Assembly: GCA_964611435.1 (NCBI GenBank)
Contig: CAZSXT010000013.1
Coordinates: 29,344-93,343 of the forward strand
Source of the DNA: JAYPHU01 sp964611435
GTDB lineage: Bacteria > Pseudomonadota > Alphaproteobacteria > Rhodospirillales > UBA2165
DNA: 64,000 nt
Direction of reading: 5' to 3'
This document shows positions 16,271 through 24,612 of the stretch, piece by piece. The position numbers and the translations under genes were made by a program. Each line of letters opens with the position of its first letter. Positions within the stretch are counted from its first letter, which is position 1. The notes under the pieces are model-generated. The model searched no databases. It had not been told where the DNA came from and saw nothing but the letters and a program-made list of their open reading frames with translations.

Positions 16271-18502
16271 TTAGAACTTGTTTACTTTAGAAAAGCCCTT
16301 GGGCGGCAGACGACCGGCTTGTGACCGCTTACCTTGCCAAGCCATCAAGTCCGTTTCGGTGCGGTTTCTGTCGCCGGTTTTCCAGGTGAGCCCCTCTTCC
16401 AGGGTAAAGGTTTTAACGTCGGACAGCCCGCCGTCCTTGTAGCGTTGCAGGATCACTCCCCTGCCCCGGGTCATCTCCGGCACTTCGTCCAAGGGGAACA
16501 GCAGCAGCTTGCGGTTCTCACCGATGACTGCCACGTGATCGCCTTCTACCCGGCAGACAGCCGCCGCTTCATCGTCGCCTTTGACGTTGAGGATTTGCTT
16601 GCCGCCTTTGGTCTGCGCCATCACGTCTTCGGATTTCACGACAAAGCCGCGCCCGGCACTCGATGCTACCAGGAATTTCTCTTCAGGCTTGAACAGGAAG
16701 AGATTGACCAAGTCGTGCTCGTTGCCGAGATCGATCATCAGCCTGACCGGCTCCCCAAAGCCGCGGCCACCCGGCAGCTTGTCGCAGGACAACGTGTAGA
16801 AGCGGCCATTTGTGGCGAACACCAGGACCTTGTCAGTGGTCTCCGCGTGGAAGGCGAACTTGCCCCGGTCGCCGTCCTTGTACTTAACCTCGGACACATC
16901 CTCTAGATGCCCCTTGGCCGCTTTAATCCAGCCTTTATCTGAGCAGATGACCGTGATGGGTTCTTTCTCGATGAAGGCCTCGACCGGCACGTCGATGACC
17001 GGCGGGGCTTCCCCAATTTCAGTGCGTCGTTTGCCCAATTCGTCCTTACCGCCGAAGTTCTTTTTGATCTCTTTGACCTCGTCGGCGATCCGTTTCCATC
17101 GGAGTTTCTTGTCCTTGAGGAGTTTATTGAGGGCGGCCCGTTCCTTCGTCAGCGCATCGTGTTCGGTCTTGATCTCCATTTCTTCAAGCCGTCGTAAGCT
17201 GCGTAACCGCATGTTGAGGATGGCGTCGGCCTGGGTTTCTGTTAGCTTGAACGCCTTGATCAGACCGGCCTTCGCGTCGTCTTCTTCACGAATGATACGG
17301 ATAACTTCATCCAGGTTGAGGTAGGCTTTAAGGTAGCCTTCCAACATATCCAGGCGGGTTTCGATCTTGCCCAATCGGAACTTGGAACGCCGGACCAGCA
17401 CATCCAGCCGGTGGTCCAGGAAGGCCTGCAGCACATCGCGAAGGTCCATCACTCTCGGCGTGTTGTCCGCGTCGATCACGTTCATATTGAGGCTGAAGCG
17501 TGCCTCCAGATCGGTCTGCTTGAACAGTTGCTCCATCAGCATGTCCGGATCGATCGTGCGGTTTTTCGGCTCCAGCACGATACGTACGTCTTCAGCTGAT
17601 TCATCCACGATGTCGTTGAGCATAGGCAATTTGCGGGCGTTTAATAGCTCAGCGATTTTTTCGATCAGCCGGGATTTCTGGATCTGATATGGAATTTCCG
17701 TGATGACGATCTGGTACTGGCCACGGCCCAAATTTTCCTTTTTCCACCTGGCTCGAATGCGGAAGCCGCCCCTGCCCGTTTTGTAAGCAGCCACCACCGC
17801 GGCCCGGTCTTCGACCAAAATGCCGCCGGTGGGGAAATCCGGACCAGGAATAAAATCCACCAGTTTGCCGATGGTGGCGTTGGGGAACTTGATCAGATGG
17901 GATAATGCATCGCAGATCTCCCCCACATTGTGCGGCGGAATGCTGGTCGCCATACCGACGGCGATGCCGGCTGCACCGTTGGCCAGCAGGTTTGGAAACG
18001 CCGCAGGCAGGACGAAGGGTTCTTTCTCCTCCCCGTCATAGGTTTCCCGAAAATCGACCGCGTCTTCATCGATACCTTCCAGCAACGCCTTGGCGACCTC
18101 GGTCATACGTGCTTCGGTATACCGCATGGCGGCGGCGTTATCGCCATCCACATTGCCGAAGTTCCCCTGTCCGTCGATCAGCGGATACCGGACAGCAAAA
18201 TCCTGGGCCAGACGCACCAGTGCGTCATAGACCGCCTGATCACCATGCGGGTGATACTTACCGATGACGTCACCAACCACGCGAGCGCATTTCTTGTAGC
18301 CGCCGGAAGGGTCAAGTTTGAGTTGACGCATGGCGTATAACAGCCGCCGGTGCACCGGTTTGAGGCCGTCCCGCACATCGGGTAGCGAGCGAGACATAAT
18401 GATGGAAAGTGCGTACGAGAGGTAGCGTTCACTGATCGCATCGGCCAGGCGCGTGTCGCGAATATCTCCCCCAGAACCATCGGGCAAGGTCATTTCGTTC
18501 AT
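16271..18502 (-). CDS. parC: DNA topoisomerase IV subunit A
   Basis: ParC is the DNA-cleaving subunit of topoisomerase IV, which with ParE decatenates daughter chromosomes. The 743-aa protein shows the GyrA/ParC start RYLSYALSIIMSRSLPDVRD, VIGKYHPHGD, and the catalytic tyrosine in NAAAMRYTEARMTEVA (about residue 126). IPPHNVGEICDAL and IPGPDFPTGG follow. The C-terminal domain is short and lacks a clear GyrA box, as expected for ParC. GAGGAAAT precedes the ATG. It lies 24 bp downstream of recO on the same strand. Confidence 0.97.
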   Translation of the reverse strand: MNEMTLPDGSGGDIRDTRLADAISERYLSYALSIIMSRSLPDVRDGLKPVHRRLLYAMRQLKLDPSGGYKKCARVVGDVIGKYHPHGDQAVYDALVRLAQDFAVRYPLIDGQGNFGNVDGDNAAAMRYTEARMTEVAKALLEGIDEDAVDFRETYDGEEKEPFVLPAAFPNLLANGAAGIAVGMATSIPPHNVGEICDALSHLIKFPNATIGKLVDFIPGPDFPTGGILVEDRAAVVAAYKTGRGGFRIRARWKKENLGRGQYQIVITEIPYQIQKSRLIEKIAELLNARKLPMLNDIVDESAEDVRIVLEPKNRTIDPDMLMEQLFKQTDLEARFSLNMNVIDADNTPRVMDLRDVLQAFLDHRLDVLVRRSKFRLGKIETRLDMLEGYLKAYLNLDEVIRIIREEDDAKAGLIKAFKLTETQADAILNMRLRSLRRLEEMEIKTEHDALTKERAALNKLLKDKKLRWKRIADEVKEIKKNFGGKDELGKRRTEIGEAPPVIDVPVEAFIEKEPITVICSDKGWIKAAKGHLEDVSEVKYKDGDRGKFAFHAETTDKVLVFATNGRFYTLSCDKLPGGRGFGEPVRLMIDLGNEHDLVNLFLFKPEEKFLVASSAGRGFVVKSEDVMAQTKGGKQILNVKGDDEAAAVCRVEGDHVAVIGENRKLLLFPLDEVPEMTRGRGVILQRYKDGGLSDVKTFTLEEGLTWKTGDRNRTETDLMAWQGKRSQAGRLPPKGFSKVNKF

Positions 18503-18526
18503 AATTTCCTCAGGGACAAGGTGTCT

Positions 18527-19270
18527 TCAGCTACCAGATATAGTAGCTAATTGTTTCACACGGTCAACAAGTCGCGTCCGGGCCGACGGAGCACCGGTTT
18601 TATGATGGATGAAGGCGTGGCGGTCCAGAAAATAACCTGTGAGTTCCAGACCCTTCACCAACTCCTCTGCCCGTACATCCTCCTGTAATTCCAAGGACTT
18701 CAGAAACTTAGGCAGTGGTAACATTCTGTCATGATACGGACGCCCTGCGTCTTCGGAGACGGCTTGTCCCGACTTTGGCGACACGTACACTAAATTGTCA
18801 CTGGTGCCTGTCGCCGCACAGGCCGTCAGATCGAGACCGAATCCGAGTTGCGTAAGCAGGTCCAACTCCCAGGCGACGTAGCGGGATATCCAGTTATCAT
18901 CTTCTAATGCTTCGATTAAGGCGTGGAGGGAGGCGAATATCTCCGGCATGGGCTCACGTTCGGGCAAGGCGCGTTCGGTCACCGCGCAGGCGGATGATAG
19001 CCCGGCAAGTTTGAGCGCATCACCCAGGACCGGTGCGGCGTTCGGTGACGTTAATTCGCAGATATAGGCGCCGAGATGGTCTTCCAACCGGGCCCGCCAA
19101 TCTGCGGTCACGAAGTTGCCCGCTTCGTAAATACCGCGGGCGCGCTTGCCGGCGCCGCCCCGGACCAATCCCGAATGGGCGCCGTGTACAGCCGTCAGCA
19201 GTGTAACGATGAGGGATGTTTCGCCATGTTTTCGGGCGGAGAGGACAATGCCGTCGTCGGTCCAGTTCAT
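18527..19270 (-). CDS. recO: DNA repair protein RecO
   Basis: RecO loads RecA onto SSB-coated DNA in the RecFOR pathway. The 247-aa protein has the OB-fold start DDGIVLSARKHGETSLIVTLLT, GLVRGGAGK and the helical C-terminal domain with FELDLL-like WELDLLTQLGFGLDLTACAATG (about residues 133-154), where the family carries this signature. The ATG overlaps the stop of the upstream alpha/beta hydrolase gene by 4 bp, so translation is probably coupled. In most relatives recO directly follows era; here the two are separated by a four-gene block. Confidence 0.95.
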   Translation of the reverse strand: MNWTDDGIVLSARKHGETSLIVTLLTAVHGAHSGLVRGGAGKRARGIYEAGNFVTADWRARLEDHLGAYICELTSPNAAPVLGDALKLAGLSSACAVTERALPEREPMPEIFASLHALIEALEDDNWISRYVAWELDLLTQLGFGLDLTACAATGTSDNLVYVSPKSGQAVSEDAGRPYHDRMLPLPKFLKSLELQEDVRAEELVKGLELTGYFLDRHAFIHHKTGAPSARTRLVDRVKQLATISGS

Positions 19271-19974
19271 GCCGCCGCTTCGACAAGAAGCTCGGCGAGC
19301 TCCTCGGGATCATCGACCATCACGTCATGACCGCTGTCAACAGTACGGCAGTGCCAGCGAGGGTCGGCGTCGGTCAGTTCTTGGAACTGGATAAAATTGC
19401 TGGGGTCATGTTTCATCGCTCGAATATATGTGCACTTGGCGATGTCCTCCAAGACGACGGTCCGCTTGACCGGCTGATCCATGCAGCCGAATGGTTGTGG
19501 GGTGCATTGGCTGTCCACCCATGCCTGATTTTCATCCCGAATACGGAACTTTGCCGCCGGAATCGGTGGCACGGTATTCAGGGAGGTCTCGGCCGCTGCT
19601 TTAGCCGTCGCATCTGACTGGGCGGCCGGTGTGTAGTCTCTTAGGCTTTTACCGTGTTCCGGTAGGAAAGCGTCGAGATAAATCAACGCGGACAACTTAT
19701 CCGGAATTTGACTGGCCACCCCGGTGATGACCATACCGCCATAGGAGTGACCACACAAAGCCACCTCCTCCAGCTCTTCCCACTTGATCAGGTTCACCAC
19801 ATCCGTGACGTGTGTCTCCAGATTGATATCCGGTGTGAGCAAATGGGATTTATCGGCAAGCCCGGTTAGCGTTGGTATAAACACCCGATGTCCTTGTGCT
19901 TGCAGCAGCTGCGTCACGAATTTCCAGCACCAGCCGCCGTGCCATGCCCCATGCACCAGAACAAAGGTCGTCAT
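19267..19974 (-). CDS. Alpha/beta hydrolase (esterase-like)
   Basis: A 235-aa cytosolic alpha/beta-fold hydrolase of the plant salicylate-esterase/hydroxynitrile-lyase-like group. Visible features are FVLVHGAWHGGWCWKF (oxyanion-hole loop, residues 4-19), the nucleophile elbow LCGHSYGGM with Ser about residue 78, and the catalytic His in DSGHDVMVDDPEEL near the C-terminus. No signal peptide. It abuts the flavin reductase gene at one base (its ATG begins at the stop of that gene) and overlaps recO by 4 bp, so it is embedded in the recO transcript. Substrate unknown. Confidence 0.88.
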   Translation of the reverse strand: MTTFVLVHGAWHGGWCWKFVTQLLQAQGHRVFIPTLTGLADKSHLLTPDINLETHVTDVVNLIKWEELEEVALCGHSYGGMVITGVASQIPDKLSALIYLDAFLPEHGKSLRDYTPAAQSDATAKAAAETSLNTVPPIPAAKFRIRDENQAWVDSQCTPQPFGCMDQPVKRTVVLEDIAKCTYIRAMKHDPSNFIQFQELTDADPRWHCRTVDSGHDVMVDDPEELAELLVEAAA

Positions 19975-20651
19975 TACGTGCCGTCCCCTTCCAGTTTCTT
20001 GGTGCCGGTGCGGCCTTCCATGCCCGGACGATTGCCGCCGGCGTGATTGATGGTAAAGACATTCTCCACAGCGGTGTAATCGTAGTAACCCATTCGCGCC
20101 AGTGGTTTGTACTTGGGAATGTCCAGTTTGCCGTCTTTGCCGATATAATCGTCGTTTATATGGATCATGACGACTCTACCGATGACGATATCCGCCGACC
20201 CCAATCCCCCCGGGCCATTTCCGGGCAGCCGCAGGGACGTATGAAAGACGCATTCAAAGTTCACCGGCGCCTCCGCGACTCTAAAAGGCGCAACGATGTC
20301 GGACGGCGCTTTGGTGACACCGGCCAGCTCAAACTCGTCAACATCCGCATCCACTTCCTGAGCCGATTTGTTGACGGCGTCGCGAAGGTCGAAAGTCGCT
20401 AAATTCCAGACGAATTCGCGAGTGTTTTCCGCATTTGTCACACTGTGCTTGCGGCCATCGGGCCGTGGATTCGCGGAATACATGACGTACGGCGGATTGA
20501 AGCCCAGATTCTGGAACTGGCTATAGGGGGCAAGATTTGGAACGCCGTCTTCGGACAGGCTGGAAATCCATCCGATGGGTCTCGGCACCACGCAAGATTT
20601 AAAAGGATCCCACGGCAAACCATGATCGGATGTTCCGGGCTCGTATTTCAT
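19974..20651 (-). CDS. Flavin reductase family protein (FMN-binding split barrel)
   Basis: A 225-aa protein of the DIM6/NtaB flavin reductase-like family, which bind FMN and often supply reduced flavin to monooxygenases or act on small aromatic compounds. The family start is PWDPFKSCVVPRPIGWISSL (about residues 14-33) with PNLAPYSQFQNLGFNPPYVM following, the FMN phosphate/isoalloxazine loop, and ENTREFVWNLATFDLRDAVN. The C-terminal tail RPGMEGRTGTKKLEGDGT is polar. It is the first of a pair with the alpha/beta hydrolase gene, one base apart, suggesting a joint pathway of unknown substrate. Confidence 0.87.
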   Translation of the reverse strand: MKYEPGTSDHGLPWDPFKSCVVPRPIGWISSLSEDGVPNLAPYSQFQNLGFNPPYVMYSANPRPDGRKHSVTNAENTREFVWNLATFDLRDAVNKSAQEVDADVDEFELAGVTKAPSDIVAPFRVAEAPVNFECVFHTSLRLPGNGPGGLGSADIVIGRVVMIHINDDYIGKDGKLDIPKYKPLARMGYYDYTAVENVFTINHAGGNRPGMEGRTGTKKLEGDGT

Positions 20652-20741
20652 TCTATTCCCCCTGTTTGATTATGACATGTCTGAGCCGCCCGCCACTGGG
20701 CGGCTCACCAGATCATACTGTGATCGTTTTGAAGCAGCGAC

Positions 20742-21173
20742 TCAACCGGTTGCGATGTAATCCCGCATTTGCTGAGCTTCGTTCTCCAACTCATCCACGC
20801 GGTTTTTCACCACGTCGCCGATACTGACGATCCCGACGAGCTGATCGTTCTGCACGATGGGAATATGTCGGATACGCCGCGCCGTCATTTCACGGCGGAG
20901 ATGGTTCATTTCTTCGTCCGGCGAGCAGGAAAACACGTCTTTGGTCATGATATCGGACGCCGGGAGCGTTAAAAGGCTAGCCCCATGCCGAGAGACGCCG
21001 CGCACGATGTCCCGTTCCGACAAAATGCCTTTTAGACGATTGCCCCCGTCAGCGATGAGCACCGCACCGATGTTTTTTTCGGCCAAGAGATCGGCCACGT
21101 CTTGTACGGTGCTGTCAGGGCTCGCCGTGACGACGTCGGAGCCTTTGCCCTTCAGGATTGCTGATATCTTCAT
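20742..21173 (-). CDS. CBS-domain pair protein
   Basis: A 143-aa protein made of two CBS domains (about residues 8-60 and 73-128), which together bind adenine nucleotides. Typical motifs are TVQDVADLLAEKNIGAVLIA, LKGILSERDIVRGVSRHG and RHIPIVQNDQLVGIVSIGDVV. There is no effector domain, so it probably acts by binding another protein. The C-terminus is a short helix ending in MRDYIATG, commonly seen in alphaproteobacterial versions. Flanked at 90 bp by flavin reductase and 81 bp by the symporter gene; it may be independently transcribed. Confidence 0.9.
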   Translation of the reverse strand: MKISAILKGKGSDVVTASPDSTVQDVADLLAEKNIGAVLIADGGNRLKGILSERDIVRGVSRHGASLLTLPASDIMTKDVFSCSPDEEMNHLRREMTARRIRHIPIVQNDQLVGIVSIGDVVKNRVDELENEAQQMRDYIATG

Positions 21174-21254
21174 GGATCATCCTCCCTGTTGTTGTGGCAG
21201 CGCTAAATTTGGCCATAAATCCGGCGCGGAGCCAAATAAAATATTGTCGGGGAT

Positions 21255-22112
21255 TTACTCAGCGACCCGTTTGCGCAACCACCAAATGAAAATAAGCGCG
21301 GTGCCAAACATCGTCAGGCTATAGGTTGCGGCGGGAATGACCGCTGCACCGCCGCCGAAAAGCAAGGTGCCGACGGCGATGGCGAGGGTGCCGTTTTGCA
21401 GCCCACATTCAATGGAAATTGCAATCCGTTGCTGTACGCCGGAACCAAACATGGCCCCCAGCCACCACGCGAGGGCCAGCATGATCAGGTTTAGGGCCAA
21501 GGTGATCAGTCCCGCATCCGCATAGTACGCCGCAATGTTATCACGCTCTTGATAGATGGCGCCGGCTAAAACGATAAAGAAGAGGATGGTAGAGGTTTTC
21601 CGGGCCGGGCCATCAAATTTGAGGGCAAATCCTTCCGCCCAACGCCGGACCGCAAGACCTATCAGCACCGGAACGGTCACTATCAGGAAAACGCTGACCG
21701 CGGTTTTGCCGACAGATACCTCTCCTTCCAGGTTGCCGCCCATAAGATGAGTGTAAGAATACACGACAATAAGAGGAATGGTGACGACACACAGCAGGCT
21801 GACAATCGCGGTGAGCGAGATAGAGAGCGCCACATCGCCCTTACCGAAAGCGGTTAAGATGTTGGAGGTGACACCGCCCGGCGCGGCAGCGATGATCATC
21901 ACGCCGAGGGCAATCTCCGGAGAGACCGGCCAGATACTGATCAAAAAGAATCCGACCACCGGCAGTAGGATCATCTGTGAGATTAGCCCGACGACAAAGT
22001 CCTTCGGCTGCTTGGCGACGCGGGTGAAATCCTGAACGGTCAGTCCCAGACCCAGCGAAAACATAATAAACGCCAATGCCAGCGGCAAAATTACATCGGT
22101 TACAATCCCCAT
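21255..22112 (-). CDS. Bile acid:sodium symporter (BASS) family transporter
   Basis: A 285-aa inner-membrane protein with about nine to ten hydrophobic segments, family of sodium-coupled organic-anion importers. It shows the N-terminal ALAFIMFSLGLGLTVQDFTR, GVMIIAAAPGGVTSNILT (the sodium-binding crossover with PGG) and the C-terminal ECGLQNGTLAIAVGTLLFGG. The start at 22112 is chosen because AAGGAG precedes it by eight bases; the longer in-frame start at 22163 adds a charged, unconserved leader. It lies between CBS protein and era in an otherwise conserved DNA-repair/processing operon. Substrate not predictable. Confidence 0.9.
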   Translation of the reverse strand: MGIVTDVILPLALAFIMFSLGLGLTVQDFTRVAKQPKDFVVGLISQMILLPVVGFFLISIWPVSPEIALGVMIIAAAPGGVTSNILTAFGKGDVALSISLTAIVSLLCVVTIPLIVVYSYTHLMGGNLEGEVSVGKTAVSVFLIVTVPVLIGLAVRRWAEGFALKFDGPARKTSTILFFIVLAGAIYQERDNIAAYYADAGLITLALNLIMLALAWWLGAMFGSGVQQRIAISIECGLQNGTLAIAVGTLLFGGGAAVIPAATYSLTMFGTALIFIWWLRKRVAE

Positions 22113-22181
22113 AGTCCCCTCTCCTTTTGAAGCGCCCCTTATTCGTCTGTCATACCCGGTCAAATATTTGCGGAAGATTAA

Positions 22182-23093
22182 TCAGGCGTTGTAGTCAAGC
22201 CCCCAATCCCGATAGCGATCCGGGTCGTCTCCCCATTTTTCCCGAACTTTAACGAAAAGAAACAAATGGACGCGGCAGCCGAACATGTCTTCCAGTTCGG
22301 CCCGCGAGTCGGCGCCGATGGATTTAATCCGTGCCCCCTTTTTACCCAGGACAATCGCCTTTTGGCTGTCCCGCTGTACGTAAATGACCTGCTCGATGCG
22401 CACGCTGCCGTCTTCCTGGTCGGTCCAGGATTCGGTCTCGACCGTTGCCGCGTAGGGAAGTTCTTGATGAAGTTGATGATAGAGCTTTTCCCGGGTGATC
22501 TCGGCCGCCAGCAGCCGTTCGGGCATATCCGATAACTGGTCTTCGGGAAATAACCACGGTCCTTCTGGTACGATGGAGGCCCAATGTTCAGCCAGACCAT
22601 CGACTCCATCGCCGGTCTCAGCGGAAATCATGAAGGTCTCCCGGAACAGACCTGTTTGGTTCAACTTATCCGCCAGCGCCAACAGATCGGGTTTTTTCAC
22701 CAGGTCAACTTTGTTGATGATCAGGTCGGCGGTCGCCTGACGCTCCACAAGGCGATCAATGATGGCCTGGGTGTTTCGATTAATCCCGCGATCTGCATCG
22801 ACAAGGAAGGCAATATGGTCGGCATCACCCGCGCCATCCCAAGCCGCCGCCACCATCGCCCGGTCAAGCCGGCGTCGGGGGGCGAAAATACCTGGCGTAT
22901 CAATGAATATAAGCTGAACAGGCCCTTTCACGGTGAGACCCAGGACCCGTGTCCGGGTCGTTTGCACCTTGGGCGAGACGATGGAAACCTTGGCGCCGAC
23001 AAGCCGGTTCAACAGTGTAGACTTACCCACATTGGGTGCGCCGATGATGGCGACAAATCCGCATTTGGTTGGTGTGCCGTTAGCCATCGGCAT
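22182..23093 (-). CDS. era: GTPase Era
   Basis: Era is a GTPase that binds the 3' end of 16S rRNA and helps 30S maturation. The 303-aa protein has G1 GAPNVGKSTLLN (residues 18-29), G3 DTPGIF, G4 NKVDLV, and a C-terminal KH domain with VIYVQRDSQKAIVLGKKGARIK and REKWGDDPDRYRDWG. Its start overlaps the rnc stop by 14 bp, the usual rnc-era arrangement that couples RNase III and Era production. The N-terminal residues before GFVAIIG are few and unremarkable. Confidence 0.97.
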   Translation of the reverse strand: MPMANGTPTKCGFVAIIGAPNVGKSTLLNRLVGAKVSIVSPKVQTTRTRVLGLTVKGPVQLIFIDTPGIFAPRRRLDRAMVAAAWDGAGDADHIAFLVDADRGINRNTQAIIDRLVERQATADLIINKVDLVKKPDLLALADKLNQTGLFRETFMISAETGDGVDGLAEHWASIVPEGPWLFPEDQLSDMPERLLAAEITREKLYHQLHQELPYAATVETESWTDQEDGSVRIEQVIYVQRDSQKAIVLGKKGARIKSIGADSRAELEDMFGCRVHLFLFVKVREKWGDDPDRYRDWGLDYNA

Positions 23094-23781
23094 TGGCGAA
23101 TTCCAATTGGCTCAGAAATTTATCGGCCGCCGCCTGTTCGGCAGCGCGTTTAGAACTGCCTTTGGCTTCGACGGGCGGATAGCCCTCCAGGGTGACGGAG
23201 ACCGTGAACTCTGGCTCATGATCCGGCCCGTCCCGCCCAGTTTCGGTATAATCCGGTAGCGGCAACCCGATCCCCTGCGCCCATTCCTGAAGCGCTGTTT
23301 TGGCATCCTTGGGCGGTTCGGGCGTTTCTTCCAGCATCTCCCGCCAATGGGTTTCGATAAAATCCCGTGCGACCTCCAGACCGCCATCCACATACAAAGC
23401 AGCGATAATGGCTTCGCAGACGTCGGCCAGAATGCTGGGGTTCTGCCGGCCGCCTGTGATCTCCTCACCGGACGACATCAGGATGTGCTTGCCGAGATCG
23501 AACATTTCCGCCACCCGCACCAAAGATTCTTGCCGCACCAAGGCCGTGTGGCGTTTGGCGATGTCGCCTTCAGGTTCTTCGGGAAACCGACGCAACAGCA
23601 TTTCGGCGATTACAAGGCCTAAGACCCTGTCGCCCAGAAACTCCATGCGTTCGTATGAGGACAGCCGATCCACATCGGCGCCGCTGAGACTTGCGTGAGT
23701 AAGCGCCCGCTCCAGCAAGGCCGGTTTCTCGAAGGAATGACCGAGTGCCTCTGCTAGTGCCGCCAAAGTGTTGTTGCTCAT
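23080..23781 (-). CDS. rnc: Ribonuclease III
   Basis: RNase III cleaves double-stranded RNA in rRNA and mRNA processing. The 233-aa protein has the RNase III signature ERMEFLGDRVLGLVIAE (about residues 44-60; metal-binding Glu/Asp), the second acidic site DVCEAIIAALYVDGG, and a C-terminal double-stranded RNA-binding domain from about 158 with GSSKRAAEQAAADKFL. The start is ATG at 23781 with GAGGCGGG upstream; a reading frame extending 137 codons further overlaps lepB and is not coding. Overlap with era is 14 bp; lepB is 28 bp upstream. Confidence 0.97.
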   Translation of the reverse strand: MSNNTLAALAEALGHSFEKPALLERALTHASLSGADVDRLSSYERMEFLGDRVLGLVIAEMLLRRFPEEPEGDIAKRHTALVRQESLVRVAEMFDLGKHILMSSGEEITGGRQNPSILADVCEAIIAALYVDGGLEVARDFIETHWREMLEETPEPPKDAKTALQEWAQGIGLPLPDYTETGRDGPDHEPEFTVSVTLEGYPPVEAKGSSKRAAEQAAADKFLSQLEFANADG

Positions 23782-23809
23782 GCACCCGCCTCTTGGCTCA
23801 AAATTCGGC

Positions 23810-24553
23810 CTAGATGATATCCTTGAAGAACCGATCAAAGCGAATGGAAATCGGCCATTTCCAAACCTCCCACCAGGCGGCGGCGCCGTTGGTGGAGAAA
23901 AATAGGATTTCGGCGCGTCCCACCAAGTTTTCTCTGGGAATAAAACCAACCGACGGCAGGACGCGGCTGTCCTCTGAATTGTCCCGATTGTCGCCCATGG
24001 CGAAATAATGCCCGGGCGGCACCGTATAGACATCGGTGTTGTCGAGCCGGGCGTTGTCGCCCAGTTCTTCAATGATCGCATGGATGACACCATTAGGCAG
24101 GGTCTCGGCGTATTGCCTGATCTGACGCACGCCGCCTGGAAAATCTCGATCAATATAAAATCCGTCCTGTTTGCGCTCCGCAGCCACACCATTGATGTGC
24201 AGCCGACCCTTGATCACCTGAATTTTATCGCCCGGCAAGCCGATGATGCGCTTGATGTAATCCGTTCGGCCGTCGGAAGGCAGTTTGAAGACAGCGACAT
24301 CCCCACGTTCGGGTTCGGTAAATAAGATGCGACCGGGAATGAGCGGTAGGCTAAAGGGCAGAGAATGCTTTGAATAGCCGTATGAGAACTTCGAAACGAA
24401 GAGGTAGTCCCCGATTTCCAGCGTAGGCTCCATTGAACCCGACGGAATATTGAACGGTTCATAGGCGAAGGTGCGGACAAGGACAGCGATCATCACGGCA
24501 TAGATGATCGTTTTGACCATGTCCCAAAGTCCGCCATCCTTCTTGTTCGACAT
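23810..24553 (-). CDS. lepB: Signal peptidase I
   Basis: LepB removes signal peptides of exported proteins at the periplasmic membrane face. The 247-aa protein has one N-terminal membrane segment (MVKTIIYAVMIAVLVRTFAY region), catalytic Ser in FNIPSGSMEPTL (about residues 34-45), catalytic Lys in DYIKRIIGLPGDKI (about 98-111), and GDNRDNSEDSR (box E). Length is typical. It sits 28 bp before rnc; 59 bp upstream is a glycosyltransferase gene that interrupts the usual acpS-lepB junction. Confidence 0.97.
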   Translation of the reverse strand: MSNKKDGGLWDMVKTIIYAVMIAVLVRTFAYEPFNIPSGSMEPTLEIGDYLFVSKFSYGYSKHSLPFSLPLIPGRILFTEPERGDVAVFKLPSDGRTDYIKRIIGLPGDKIQVIKGRLHINGVAAERKQDGFYIDRDFPGGVRQIRQYAETLPNGVIHAIIEELGDNARLDNTDVYTVPPGHYFAMGDNRDNSEDSRVLPSVGFIPRENLVGRAEILFFSTNGAAAWWEVWKWPISIRFDRFFKDII

Positions 24554-24612
24554 CAGCTAAAGCGCCTAAGTATTTGAATTAATTAAAATAGTAATATGAT
24601 TAGGATTCTCGA

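Noticed and set aside
23782..24192. 137-codon N-terminal extension of RNase III
   Set aside because: It overlaps lepB in another frame, lacks similarity to anything, and RNase III with a ribosome-binding site starts at 23781.
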